Source: Caenorhabditis remanei (lineage: Eukaryota > Nematoda > Chromadorea > Rhabditida > Rhabditidae). From it: a stretch of DNA of 64,000 bases. Below the pieces are notes generated by a model that saw nothing but the letters and a program-made list of their open reading frames with translations, was not told where the DNA came from and ran no database searches. A program made the position numbers and the translations under genes. Positions within the stretch are counted from its first letter, which is position 1; the number at the start of each line of letters is the position of its first letter. The stretch is taken from assembly GCF_010183535.1 (NCBI RefSeq), contig NC_071333.1:9236587-9300586 (forward strand), read 5' to 3'. Below, in pieces: positions 33,328 through 46,790 of the stretch.

Positions 33328-36300
33328 ATGCCTGAACTTCTTTGTCGTACCGAGAGGGTCGAACATGCTCGGAACTTCAAAACTGAAGTCCGTGGGTTGA
33401 TGGACGTTGACCATCTAATTGAGAGAGCATGTATCCATAGAAATATGGCACATTCTCATATCCATACAATTCTATTGACGTGAGTTTTGAAAGTATAGCG
33501 TATAAGATCGCACTGAATTATGTTTCAGGTTGTTCTCTGAACTTTCTTCAAGGTTTCCCAGAGAAAGATTTGACTTGGCTCTTTTCAAAAACGCAGTCTT
33601 CTCAGTTTCTGACCGCGACTCGCGGGCTCCTCGTCTTCATCATAAACTCCAAAGCTACTCGGGGACTGACTTTTTTGATGTGAATCAAACCTGGATTGTC
33701 ACCTAGTACGTTATTTCGTTATTCATTTCCTAATAATATGTTCCAGCGCACAACTCGATGGGTTGAAGCAAAGTCATATGGCTTTGGCAACCCTTGAAGA
33801 TGCAACCAATCTCGGATTGGAAATGGAGGAGGCCAGAATTGTTGTTCTTATTCTTTCGCCCAGCTATGAGGCGAGTCGTGACAGAAATTATTGATTGTGG
33901 TAATTTCCGTTACAGAAGCACACCAAGTCGGCTGCGGAAATTGCAAGAACCTTTGGCACCCTTTTGATGAATGACTCTCTTCGGCAGTCAGTGAATGATG
34001 CCGCAGATGATGACCAGGTTAGGAAATAAGATTTTGAGATGGGGGTTTAGATTGAATTTCATATATCCAGAAATTCATATTATTTTATTTCAGATTCGTG
34101 ACCTGCTGACGGATAGTGCTAAAAGTCTTTCTCAACAGATGACAATTCAAATCAATGGTGTTCCCATAACGGACGACGATGATGACAAGAACTACAAAAC
34201 TTCTTCGGTAAGTATAATCAAACATTCGACTTTGATGTCATTTTCTATTTCAGGGATTCTGTCCCTACTACCCATTTCGTGGTCTAATCAAAGATTTCCA
34301 ACGTCGCATGGCAAATTATAAATCGGATTATTTGGACGGTAAGAAATAGAAAGTTAATCGAGTAACAAGTTATTCCTGAAGGCATCAAGGATCGTCGATC
34401 AATTTCCAAAGTAATTTCCACCGCCATATTTTTGATATTCACAATATTACCAACGTCTATTGCCTATGGAATGTTAAATGAAAACAACACCAGTGGAGCG
34501 ATTAGTATGAGATACTGTAATAGGTGTAAGAGAAATCATTGAATTCAGATGTGCAAAAGGTTATTCTTGGGCAATGGATAGGAAGCTTATTCTTTGGATT
34601 TTTTGGAGGACAACAACTTCTTATACTTTCTACAACTGCTCCTCTAAGTATCTATATTGCTGGTAAATGAACTGCAGAATGCATTTTGAGAATATTGAAA
34701 TTCAGTCATATATCAAGTTGCTCAAACTAATGGGTGGGATTTCTTCCAAATGTATGCATCTGTCGGAATCTATGCAATGGGAATTCTGATTTTGTCTTCG
34801 GTTTTGCAACTGGCATCTCTGATGAAATTCACCACTCGGTATGATTTTGAACATAATGATATACATGAGTATGTTATTTAGATCCACCGAAGAAATATTC
34901 TCGGTTTTCATTGCTTTGGCTCTGGTTATTAAAGTAATCATGGCGATTGTTCATGGTAATTGCATTTTTAAAACTCAAAACACAATAACTGATGTGTTTC
35001 AGTTTACACTCATGGTTACCTTGGTTGTATCAACAATGTGGCTGGAGATGTATGTGACCCAGCAGAACCTCTCCTGTTCATTTTCTTACTCTTTGGAACC
35101 ACTTGGCTAAGTATGACGATCATCTCGTTTAGAAGCTCTCCATATCTTTCAAGGTTTAAATTTTGGTTTCCTCTATAATTACTAAAATTAAGATTTCAGA
35201 TGGAAGCGTGATTTGGTATCCGACTATGCTCTCCCAATTGCAGTTCTTGTGTTCGCATTCATTTCGTTTTTTGGATTCAGTGATGTCAGAAGTGAGTGAA
35301 CTTGAAAAACAGTGCGTCACTAATCAAATTTGATTTTAGAAGAACAATTCCAAATATTCCCCCGTGAAACCGACGCATTCTTTGTTCCCTTCTTCTATCT
35401 TCCCGCAGAAGCTCAACTACCCGCCATTGGTCTTGCGATTCCTCTGGCCATTCTCTTTTTTATGGATCAACTTCTTGTTACCAACACTGTTGACAACAAA
35501 GAAAATAAGTTGGTGAAGATTTATTGCAGAGAAATTCATTGCTACTTCCTTATAGATTGAAAAAAGGATCTGCCCATCATTGGGATATTTTTGTGGTCGC
35601 CATTCTCAACATTGGTCTGTCAATCTTTGGATTACCATGGATGCATGGAGCTCTGCCATCAGCATTCTTGCACTTGAAGGCATTATCGGATGTAGAAGAC
35701 CGTCTTCATAACGGTTACATTCAAACAGTGTACGGTGGAAACAACAAAACAAAGACCAAATAACATGTCCCTCAGAACTAGCGATGACATGTTCATAAAT
35801 GATCTGAAAAATGTCTGAAAAACAGTCACGTGATATCATTTGTTCTTATGTGATACTTATACAGAGTGAAATCATAGAAAGAAAAATTGATGGTCACACC
35901 CGGAAATGACATCGTAGATTTCAAAAATGCCTGTTTTCAGAATTGTGCACGTCCGTGAAACTCGTTTGGCAACATTGATCGCTCACACCATCATGATCCC
36001 AATCTACTTTTTCTTGGTTCCATATATCACTGTGTTCATTCCAACTTCTATTTTCAATGGTACTTATCCAAAATACATTTAAAAAAACAGAAATCAATTC
36101 ATTTCAGGAGTTTTCCTCTTCATGGCATTCAGCAGCTTAACCGGAAATGAATTTTGGGAGCGTATCCTATTGATTTTCACTGAACAAGTGAGCAATTCAG
36201 AAGAATTCCTCAATAATTTTAATTTTTACAGCGCGCCTACCCTCCAACCCATTATATTCGTCGTGTCCCGCAAAGAATTGTCCATCAATTTACTGTTATC

Positions 36301-36509
36301 GAATTTATCCAACTTGCTATTCTCGTCGCTATTGGTTTCGCTCAGTACCATTATGTCGAAATGGTTTTCCCTATTGTCATTGCAGCTTTCATCCCATTCA
36401 GGTTACCAAACAATCTTTGGAAATAAAATAACCTTCCATTTTCAGACACTTCATCTTGCCCTTATTCATCCGAAAACAATATTTGGAAGCTATTGATGGA
36501 ATGCACTGA
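33328..36509 (+). CDS. abts-3: SLC4-family bicarbonate/anion transporter (ABTS)
   Basis: Multipass plasma-membrane transporter of the anion-exchanger/bicarbonate family. Eighteen exons (33328-33479, 33529-33705, 33747-33870, 33916-34017, 34094-34207, 34254-34338, 34382-34504, 34549-34662, 34706-34838, 34882-34955, 35003-35153, 35200-35291, 35340-35508, 35556-35729, 35941-36059, 36108-36187, 36232-36401, 36446-36509) encode about 738 residues. The N-terminal cytosolic domain is short for the family and ends with [16 protein letters not shown]. The membrane part starts at [10 protein letters not shown]. Family marks are [76 protein letters not shown] and [10 protein letters not shown]. Exon 3 ends in a GC donor and exon 7 uses a weak acceptor (CCTGAAG). 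Reading through the exon 14 donor would end the protein at 35763. The paralogue number comes from recalled gene order (F52D10.1 next to ftt-2), so the symbol is less sure than the family. Confidence 0.87.
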
Positions 36510-37137
36510 TACCTGGATGGACTAAACCTGAAATAACTATACCACAACAGAACATTTACACATTGATTTTTATAAAACATCTTTCCATCATTATCATATG
36601 CGTTTACAAGTCATTATTAAACATTTACAAATTGCATCAATCAATTGCACCAGAACGACGAGTCATGTCTACTCATGACTCTCACAAAGAAAACTAAGAT
36701 TTGCAATAGATTTGCGACAAAAATACATCAAAAACATTACGATACTTTCTATGACAATCAGACAATATTAAATTAAGACCGAATTATGAAATAATGAGAG
36801 GGAGAAATGGGAGTTGGAGAAAAACAATTTGTCGTGTCTAGCAAGTACACCGTAAAACCATTTGTTTTGGGATTTACATACAATATCTTGAATTAAAATG
36901 GTATATTAGAGAGTTGTGTGGCAAAACGACCGAATTTTTGGGTTCAACGTATGGCGAATTGGGGAAGGAGAGAATTAGCTGAGAATTGGGTGCTTTTTGT
37001 TTTTTTCTAGACGGAAGAAGAGAAACAAAGAGAATGGAAAAAAAAAGCAGTAGACCCGTATAAAAGAGTCGAATATCATTCGGAATTTGAAACTTGTTGT
37101 TTTTCAATGACTGGATGAAAATATCAAGAGAGATGTT
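36510..37137. other. Convergent 3' regions
   Basis: A 628-base gap between the ends of two convergent genes, holding both 3' untranslated regions. I see no canonical AATAAA close to either stop, so variant hexamers are probably used. No gene seen. Confidence 0.5.
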
Positions 37138-38479
37138 TCAGAGCGACGTCACTTGCTCGACCTCCTCATCGTCCTCGTAATCTTCTTCGAGGATAACCAG
37201 ATCGTTGTCGGATGCGTAGATCTCTTCGCTTGATTCACGTGCAAGTTTACCTTCCTCGTGATATCCTGTAATGGTCATGATATAGTTGAACTAATTGAAT
37301 CTTCCTAATAATTTGTTGTTTTCTTTTACTCACCGCTCTCTTCCGAAAGACTATCTGGATCAGTTCTTGGCAAGCGAAGAGTTGCTCTCTCGTCGTCCGA
37401 ACAAACAGAACTTGCTCCTGTGGTTGATGAACTGCTTGGCCCGGCGTCTGACTTGTAGGCGTCGCTGACTTGGAACGACGAATTGGAGTCGACATCCGGA
37501 GCAGCACGATAGCAGACTGATTCATTGTCATCAGAACCAAATTGCTCCTCATCCTCCTACAAATTAATCATATTCCGTTTCCTATTAATCAAATGCATAA
37601 TTCTAGTCAAAAAAGCCTGTCAAAAACACTCACTTCTTGTTCTTCGTCAATACTTCCCAGACGTGGAGCTGACTTTGATCGACTGACTGGTGGACGGAAA
37701 TTGAGGGTTCCAGTCTGAAGGATGAGCTTGCGACGCGGACATCCGGCTGATCCTGTTAGACGAGCATTCTGAGCAGAGAGCTTCTCACGTTTGTATTCCT
37801 GAAGAGCAGCATGCAAGAAAGCCTGTAGACGTGTGTTAATGATTCCTGGCTCAGCGCTCTTCTTGCAAAGAACTGCATGACAACGAAGTTCTGGTTTTAG
37901 TCTGAAAAGCTCATTAGTGAATAAAATTGTATGATAGATTAGAAACTGTTACCTCTTTCCGTCGTGTTTGTAAATCCAGCAGAAAACTTTCGGATACTCT
38001 GGTGGAGCACCGCTGAATGTGATACGATGAGCCCAGTATTCAGTAAGTCCTTGTTGTTTTGTTTCTGCTTTTAATCCAGAACGAGTAATCTCCAAATTCA
38101 TTCCCAAATCGCTGCGTGCCCGTGAACAATATGCTTTCCAAATCAGCGACAACGGTTTCTCATAGCAATTTTCTCCACGTGCCATAATCGTCAGCACGTT
38201 GCCCAGATAGATGACATTGTATGATTCCTCGGGTGGGTTGATAGTGTACCTGAAAGAAGGAACGCGTTTTTTTCTTCAATTTTGGTGGTGTGTTGTGTAT
38301 CAGTTCTTTGTAGATGAGAAACTGACACAAACAGAAAAGATTACAGTAGACACAACTAGAACACATAAAAACCAGATGTGATTGACACCCCCCATTATTT
38401 CTTACCTTTGTTTCTTCTTTCTGAACGGCAACGTGAAGAAGTTCGACGCAGATTGTGCGGTGCTACCCAAGAACGGCAT
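37138..38479 (-). CDS. FAM43A/B-like protein with PTB/PID domain
   Basis: Minus-strand gene of five exons (38406-38479, 37953-38249, 37634-37901, 37334-37556, 37138-37265) encoding 329 residues. The N-terminus (MPFLGSTAQSAS then FFTLPFRKKKQR) leads into a phosphotyrosine-binding fold from YTINPPEESYNVIYLGN to about residue 205 (NTRLQAFLHAALQEYKRE). This is the arrangement of vertebrate FAM43A and FAM43B. The C-terminal 130 residues are acidic and Ser-rich and end EDDEEVEQVTSL; the last four residues, VTSL, have the form of a class I PDZ ligand (S/T-x-hydrophobic is offset, so this is only suggestive). The function of the family is poorly known; an adaptor role is inferred from the PTB fold. 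A CTTTTTCAG acceptor lies two bases upstream of the ATG, so a distant 5' exon or a spliced leader is likely. Confidence 0.85.
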
Positions 38480-41400
38480 GGCTGAAAAAGAGAAATGAAT
38501 TGAGTGATGTTAAATTGACTTCTCGAAAAAAGGAGAGAAAGGGGCAACGAAACAGAGTAAAATAAGCGGAACACATTAAAGGTACGTCGGCACTAATTCA
38601 ATTAGGCCCAACCAATTCCCAGAGAGACGAAAAATTGTTGGATTCTGATTTTTGAAAAAACAATTCAGTGAACAGAAATAGAAACAGAAAAACGTAGAAG
38701 GCAGAATGAACACTAAGATGTTTGAGATATTGGGAGGGAATTGCGGTTTCGACTGATTTTCGGTTAATCGACCGAGATATTTGATAAAACTATAAATTTG
38801 CTCATCGCTCAAAAAAACAAATTGCAAGTACAGCGCCTAGAACAAAGATGGGAACAATCGTTGTATTGACATACCGACTGGACCTGAACACAAGGAAGAT
38901 TCAAGTGAGAAAATATAGAAGGAGAACGAAAAAAGGGAGGCGCAATTGTTTGTTCAAAACGGAAAATGAAAAAATGGAATAGGAAGAAGGCGCGAACGAG
39001 TATTAAACCCGAAAAACCGAAAAATGAACGTAGGAACCCCCGCTCCAAAAACCGTAAGCTGACAACAGAAGAACTACTATTCCATGGAGAACCCGTCTAG
39101 TCGAAATTGGATTTTCAACTTTTGAATAGAACCGCGGGGTTTTGAAAGATGAAACGGAAAAAAGACAAGGAGTTGGTGGTTGCGGTGAGTGAAAAGGGGG
39201 CAAAATCGGATGAATGCGAGAAGATGTGACATCACTTGTATATCGTCCGTTTCCCCCCGTTTTTCCCTCCACCTCTTAACCCCTCACACTAATCGATTCA
39301 CGTGAAAGTAGTCAGACATCTGTTATCCATTAACCCCAAAAGTTGGTCGATCCCCCTCTCCTCGATTTCTATACTACACTTATAACTCCACCCCTATTCA
39401 ATACCACCCATTTTTCTGTCTTTTTCTCATTCTCATCATTTTCATCATAGGGGCCAATATGTGTATCCGAAACGAATCGGTTGAAATTTCCGGATAAAAG
39501 AGTGGAAACGGAAAAAAGAGAAATGGATAGGCCAAAAAAAAGAAGAAGAGACGTGATGGAATTTGTGGGAGGATGCGCATTTTCACAGACGAGACGAGAC
39601 TATCCCCTACTTGCATCCGATTCGGATAGAGCGAGATATGTGGCATCTGGCCCATATCGTAAATCTTTTTGTGTGTATAAACGCAAAGCCAAAGGAAAAT
39701 TCCATTTGGCAACAGTAGGAAAAGCAGTCATTCAAAAAAACACTTTGAAAAAAATGGTCGCGGATTTGTGTGTGATTAAAAAAGAAGTGAGGAACATTTT
39801 TGACAGATTCAATGTTGCTGTTGGGCTTGCCTCTATCTTTGCTGTGTTTTTGGGAAAAAAGAAAGAGAGATGGGAGAAAATAATGAAGAAAAACCGTCTA
39901 GACATAAGGGGGAAGCAAGAGGAAACTGATAAAACAAAGTTGAGATGCGGGGGATGAATAAACTGTACTGACGGATGTGACGCCTCAGATCTGGTACTCT
40001 TTTTCAATTTCCGGGCGGTAAAGTTTATCAAGAATAACAAATAGGACACGGTTCCTTAAAAACATGTGAACACAAGTTTTGTCGGTTTGGCCAATAGATC
40101 AAGAGGATACCACTCCAAAAGAATTCTTGAGAAATTTCGAACTACTGTATTAAAATCAAAAGTCATATGAATGGATAGAAAGAGGGTTTGGTACAAAAAG
40201 TGGGGTGACTAGTTGCGTCACAGGAACCATAAACTGAAATCGGTTTCCCTATGGAATGGTCAAACTTTTAAAGATGGAACCGTAGTCAGTCAGAAACTCC
40301 AAAGTATGCAAATTTCATCCTTTCATTGTTATGATTTTGAACTTTGGACATGAGGACTGAGGACGTTTGAGTTTCGCACCAAAAAGGTATAAAATTCTGT
40401 GTGCAAATAACTCAACGGCAACAAAAAATGATACTCGTAGAACATTTGAAGCTAAAAATAGGCAACTATAAGCAGAAAAGTAAGGAAACAATGTTTTGCT
40501 TGGATTTCGAAATGAGTATCAATGTACTCATTCATCAACAGCGCCTGTCCGTACCGAAGAAATAATGTTACACAGAAAAGGGAAAGTAAATTGTTGAAAG
40601 TATCATTGATATCATATGGTTCTAGAGAAGGGGGAGGCGAAGTCAACCGCCGCAGTGAGAAAAGAGGGACTGCCGAAAAAACACACAGAGAAATGAAAAA
40701 AGACGGATTGTTAAGTTTTTAGCGTCAATTTCTATTGATCGGTTTGATTGACTTTGTGAGGGGAAGAGGAGGAAGATGAGAATTCCCAGAAGACAAATTG
40801 AGGTGAAAACAAAACACAGTAAGAAAAAAGAAACCGTTGTGTCTTGTATTTGTAGCGTGGAATCGAAAATGAAGTGTGATTGTAATTGCAATGAGAAGAC
40901 CGTAACGTATACATATATTGGTGGGGATCTTGTGAGAATTCGCCTGTCGGTTTAAATTTGTTCTTCTTTCATCTCAATCTTATTTGCAATTTCATGAAAA
41001 AACCGAAGACGTGATGGTTTTGCGGGGCAGAACGTTGTGATTAAGAAGAAGGAAAAAATGAGAAAAGATTGAGCACTTTTTACTTTTTTCCTTCTAGACC
41101 ACTTCCATGTGGAGCTACAAAATTTTGAGAGAAGGACGGCTTTACTTTCGACAAAGGAATACGTCTCACTTTTCACTTCCACTCAGTTAATTTATGACTA
41201 AAAAGAAGAAAAGTGAGAAATGGAAAAGTAAAAGAAAGCCAAGTGAGCTACCAGACTAGAAAAAGTTGTTCCTTCCTTTTGAACACTGTTGTGACCCAAA
41301 ATCTGCTCAAAAACAGCGATGTTATCATTACATCCTCCTGTTTGGCAAGAGTAAAATGATTAAAAAAAACAAAGTATGAATTTGAACAAATAGGTTGACA

Positions 41401-43859
41401 TGAAAAGTGCACATTTCAAAACAGAACGCTAAATTGTTGTAAATTCGCATTCAAAAAACTATGAATTTGAAAAAAATAAGTTTTTGAAATTTGTCTTATC
41501 ATTTTAAAAATTCACTTCCGGGGAAGCCTCGACACCGTCTAGACTTAAGAATTTTCTAGACCGCCTCTGTTCCACCCAATCGGTGGTGAATGAAGTTTAA
41601 AACTAGTCATGTGAAACTAAAAACATACTGAAATTATAATAAAACAGTCGATGTACGGTTTGTGCAGTAGTACAGAACGGTTTTCCGTCCAGTTTGAAAG
41701 GTATGATTCACCTTTTTTACACAACTATAATACAATCAAGAAAATAAAAGAGTTGAGAAGAAAAAGAGAATGAGAGAAAACATCAGTAGTGTTCTTCTGC
41801 AAACAGTCGGAAAACATTTGCATCAAGTTGATCTATCTATTGAGAAGAACAGAATATAACTGGAGGGAATGGTGGAGGAAAAGTGAGAAGAAAAAACAAG
41901 GAAATGGTTGGAAATGCATGGAAACGGGCGGTCGTTGAGGGAAGATTGGGGGATTGCAGAACGAAGATGATGATATTGGGAACAAGCAAAAAACCAAAAA
42001 ATGAAAGGATGCATCGAGCACAAAACTGAACTCTGATGAACGAAGCACAGAAGCAACAACTGGCACCTGAATGTAGTAGTCAAAAATTCCCGTGAGCTTA
42101 CGGAACAAGGACTCTAATCTGTACGGGGAAGGTAGAGGGAGCAAAGCGAGCCTAACAGTGTCTTGCGACGACGCAAACAGCCTTCCTCACTAATGATATC
42201 TAGTTCTTGGGTATACATATGTTAAACGGGAAAAGACAGAAGAGATTGCAAGGGGAGAGCCACAAAATTCGACATTGATAAATAATCATTGGATACGGAG
42301 AGGTAATGCGAGACAGATCACATGAAGATCGAGAAGTTGGTGGTCAAATAGAGAATGGGCATTCTATTTTTCCTGTGTTTTCAACAAGAAGTGCAAACAT
42401 AACACACAAGTTTTTTGGAGAAGGATAATTGTAAACCTCCTTGGGCTAAACTGGTTAGCAGCATATGATGATGATGATGGTTTTTGTAAGTTTTCCAGAA
42501 GAAGAACACCACAATAAGGAAGAAAGAGAAAAGAACGCGTAGACGAAGAAGTCCTTCATGATGATTGTTCATTGTATTTGGTAATGAATTGTTAAAACAA
42601 CAATACCATTTCGAAAATTCAAAATTGAAATTTGCAATTTTCCACTGGTCAACTATCGTCTAACGACCCATTGTTTTCTACCCGAAAACCTGAATTCACT
42701 TATTGAGACTAAACCAACTTTGGTCAAGTTGGACAGAGTGTAGTGTTGCAATGTGTTGGGTAAGAAAAGAGAGAGTGGTGAAAAAGTGTTGAATGTGGAC
42801 AAAACGATATATATATATCCGAGAAGTTCGAAACAGGTCATGTGGAAACAATTATGCTCTTCCATTAGATGTGGATACCACTTTTCTTCGGCACTATTGG
42901 GAATGAGGATACTAAAAAAGACAGATTTTCCACTTTTGACAGGATATTTTCAAAAATAGTCCTACATTTTTGATCTTTGAAAGTACTAAAACGCTTCAAT
43001 TCTCCAGACATTACCAAAGTTCTAATTACTTATTTGTCTAGGGCTCAATAGAATATCTCCCGCTATTTTGGGATCAACAAAGAGCAGCAGCAGGAAACCC
43101 CTTCAATGAGCTCGTGAAAACAAGAGAAGAGTTAACAGGGTATTAAGGAAATGGAACACGACGAGAAGCGGAATTCCATATGAGAATGAGTGAATGACAT
43201 AAACGAAATCAGCAAATGGGCTGGAAAAGCAGAGGAGAAAAACCGAGGAAAGCGGTAATAGAAATTCCTCAACACTGTTTACAATACTTTCGTCTTCTGG
43301 ATGTTGAAACAAAAAAAGAGATAAACCAAAAAGTAATCCTTAATTTGAAACTGATGTCATTTTCATTTTGATTCGGAAGATGAAATTAAGAAAGCAAGAA
43401 ATCTAAATCAAAGATGCACATGTTGTTGACAACAGGGCATGGGAGCACATTCAAAGGGCGTGATATAGGATTGATAGAAATTTTTTGAAATGAAAATTAG
43501 AGGGAACGGGAAATGTGAAAAAGTTTATAAAATGGCAGGTTGAAGATGGTTATTGAGCTTTGAAAACTAAATTCTCGATAATGACCGAAATGAGAACTAT
43601 TATCAGAAGAATAACATTTAATATGGATATACTGAACAACATAAACTTTCTGACGTCAGTTTCAGCAACCTACACAACCTGACGGACATCTGATGAGAAC
43701 ATTTGAAAGTTGAGTGGGAGTGTTACTCTTAGTGAAGTTGCCCTCTGTGTTTATGTTGTTTGGATATAGACTAACATAAAAAGAATCCGGATAAAAAGTT
43801 CAGATTTTGAGAATCGTCACAAGGAAACGGCGCAGATCAATGATTGTTTTTGACAGCTC

Positions 43860-44280
43860 AAAATGGCATATCATGGGTGGCGAGAAAAACCGTCGTGTTG
43901 GCTGATATGACGTGCAGCGCACGAAACTTTGTCTCGCGCGGGCATCTCCTCATTCTCTCAGTTCTCTTCGTCTTGAAAGCTGTCTTTCCCCCCTTGGAAC
44001 AGTCAAGATACAAACAGGCAAGAGTCTTGAAGAAACCGCTGGTTGGAAGAGTGCACTGTATGCTCCGATCTTCCGCGCACGCGGCACATCTCTCACGGTC
44101 CAGGTTTGCGCAAGAGCGGAAAGCGGCAGCAGTGCTCTCTATTCGAGCCGGTTGAAAATCTTCTGTGCATGAAAATGAAGAAAAAAATACACCCGCACAC
44201 ATGCGTTGTGAGGTTTTTCTTGGAGACTCTCTTCTTTTCTTTTCTTTCGGTGCGATCACCTTGCACAACGCATTAGCACC
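43860..44280. promoter_or_regulatory. GC-rich island, candidate distal promoter
   Basis: Distinctly richer in CG dinucleotides than its surroundings (GCGCACG, TCGCGCGG, GCGCACGCGGC), with all frames open for 80-136 codons, as happens when GC content rises. No recognisable protein. The best reading is a promoter or untranslated first exon of the minus-strand FAM43-like gene. Confidence 0.35.
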
Positions 44281-45062
44281 AACCTAACCGTAATCATTTA
44301 GACGAAAAAAAAACAGAATGCACAATAGTGCGAGGACGGGAAGATCAAAGGGCAAAGAAAAGAAAACTCGTTCTACCAGGGTTCTCTAGTTCCATGTTTT
44401 AGGTTCCAGTTCACAATCAATGTAGTGGGAGTAATTGAAAAATGATGAGACCGGGGTGGAAATGAGGGGAATTGAAAGGAATAAAAATGTAGAACCTATG
44501 TGAATGAAGCCGTGACAGACAGAGATGAGAAGAGAAAAGGGAGACCGAGTCGAGTTTAGTCAACTTGAAGAGCAGTAAAAATTTCAGACTGAATTAGTTT
44601 GTTACTAGACTCAACTACATACATATTATACGAATCTAGACAAAAAGTGATATGTACTCATTCAGGAAATTTGAAATATTCAAAATTTTCATGGTTTGGA
44701 AACTATATTTTATCTAATTATCTTGTGGTGATTTTGATTCAAACTGAATTTCAGGGAGAATAAGACCATTCCTCAAAAAACTTCTAGGTTAACTGATTAC
44801 TGTATACAAAAACCCTTAATGTGAGCATGAAAACTACCGGAATTAATTAGTGTCCATTAGATCAAGGGTCAACCCAGGACAAATAATCGCACAAAAAGGG
44901 GGTTTTTTGTTTCAATTAAAAAGATACAACTGTTATTTAGTTTTCACTAGTGAATACCACCACGACTCGTTTATCTTCGAACACAACAGATGTCGTTTCT
45001 TGTGTGTTTTGTATGTAAGTATAGTACGGCGGAATATATGAATATAAATGTAGTAAAAAGTA

Positions 45063-45212
45063 ATGGTTAAGATATCTTTCTATCCACTTTTCTGCCACTC
45101 CTATGCCGTCAAAACGGTAATCACGGATGCCGTCGAAAAGTACGCTGCGCCGGCGGCTGCAGAGGACAAGGTCAAATATATCGGATGGCTCGGTTATGAT
45201 GGCAATGGATAA
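45063..45212 (+). CDS. Possible 49-residue small protein, unrecognised
   Basis: An ATG at 45063 opens 49 codons ending in TAA at 45210-45212. The central part (KTVITDAVEKYAAPAAAEDK) is balanced in composition and GC-rich against an AT-rich flank, and the tail is KYIGWLGYDGNG. I do not recognise the peptide. The opposite strand is also open over the same bases, so raised GC content could explain both. It stands alone, 5.8 kb from the nearest coding exon (ftt-2). Treat it as a candidate only. Confidence 0.25.
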   Translation: MVKISFYPLFCHSYAVKTVITDAVEKYAAPAAAEDKVKYIGWLGYDGNG

Positions 45213-46499
45213 TAACCCATCAGCACGGGCAGGTTTTTGGCGGGCATCGAATTAAAAATTGGCGGATTGTGAAGAGGGTGAGACATGAAATAGAATTAAA
45301 TGCCGTTAGGTTTTCTGTTCATTCTTCCGTTTTTTTATTCGTTTTACACAAAAATTCGAGTTGAGATAGCAAAACGGACAGATTCAAGTAGGGTCCATTG
45401 AGAAGAAGAAAAAACGGATTATTGCGTGTGCAAGAAGATGAAACGAGCACTACTAGCATGCAGGAGTTTAGCATCATCTATCTTTCCGTCTTTCCGTTTA
45501 GACTTTTGATTTGTACTTCTTCCACTGGAACCAACCGAACGATTGATGAAACAAGACCGGAAACACCGTCATGAATTATCCAGAACGTGGTTAAATGCCA
45601 ACATTGACGAGCTGAATGCCTTATGAGGAAGAAAAAGGAGAAGACGACGTTTGGCGGCGCACGCGGAAAGAAGAGGTCTTCTATACAATTGGACAGAGTA
45701 TATGCATACACGTCATACTCGTGAAAAGTCGAAGACAGACTGAAGACAAATTTGCTAGAATCGACATTTCACGGTAAGCTAGAGAACAATAATTATATAC
45801 ATATAGCCATGTAGAAGCAAAGATGAATGAATGACAGTTTTCTAGGTAGAGTTCTACAGTCATATACTTTAATATGAGGAAGTTTTTCTTGGCTGCAGCT
45901 GAAAATTTGCGCGAACTATGGCTAGATTCTGGAACCAGATTACCAAATTCTTCCGATTCTCTGAGTACTGACAATCAACCTCATGATTAAAAATGAAACA
46001 AAGAATTTTTGGTCAATAAGTGAAGAGGTTGAGCAACATTTAAATCAAAATTAACTTAATTTCAACCTTCATAACAGAAACAAACATTGTTTTAAACCTC
46101 ACAAAAGCGAGAGAAAACTTTCTTACTCAGTAATACCATTCAAACGAATCCGTTAATCTCATTTATCAGAACCAATTGACGGTGAGCGATAGTGAAAACG
46201 TGCAAAATTTAAAAACATTGATGGATTTAGGGTCGATTATTGTTATTTAAAAGAAATAAAAAGATGACCGACAGACAGAGAACGATGCGATATGTGAATG
46301 CAGATGAGGATCTGCCACAACACTCATAAATTTTTCGCGCCTTTTGAGATGGCTATCTCAATCTGCACTGCCCCACAAAAATTCTCGTTAACTTTCGACA
46401 AAAAGGGCAAAGTGAGAAGACTAACAGATATTCCTAAGAAAAAGATTGTCAAAAAGTGGAAAAAAAGGAAGTGAAGTTGACCGCATCGTTTCGAAAAAA

Positions 46500-46790
46500 G
46501 AAACAAAAGCTGTACGATGGAATGTGTTGTTATGCGCCTGTTGAAATGGGTAAGATGGAAAATAGGAGGAAGACAAAAGTAAGTGCAACGGACACAGTGC
46601 GCAGACACAACGGAGAGGTAACGCGTCGGTTGATTGATGAGAGACAGTACGATGGGAAGAGACGCAGGTCGCGGAAGACACATACTGTGCAAAACAGGCA
46701 ACGCGCGCGCGGACCGACATGGACTGGCTAGCTGTCAGGGAGCAATCCGTTACGTTCGACCTGAGAACCCTCCACGCTATTTCTGTGCCA
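46500..46790. promoter_or_regulatory. CG-rich block, candidate regulatory DNA
   Basis: Contains GCGCGCGCGG and other CG-rich strings at about 46700-46716 within otherwise AT-rich DNA. Open frames on both strands here (46324-46822) are unrecognised and low in complexity. Candidate distal promoter. Confidence 0.25.

Noticed and set aside
41535..41562. Small hairpin with GTCTAGA / TCTAGAC arms
   Set aside because: Only seven-base arms; such short palindromes are expected by chance in 64 kb, and no RNA gene features surround it.
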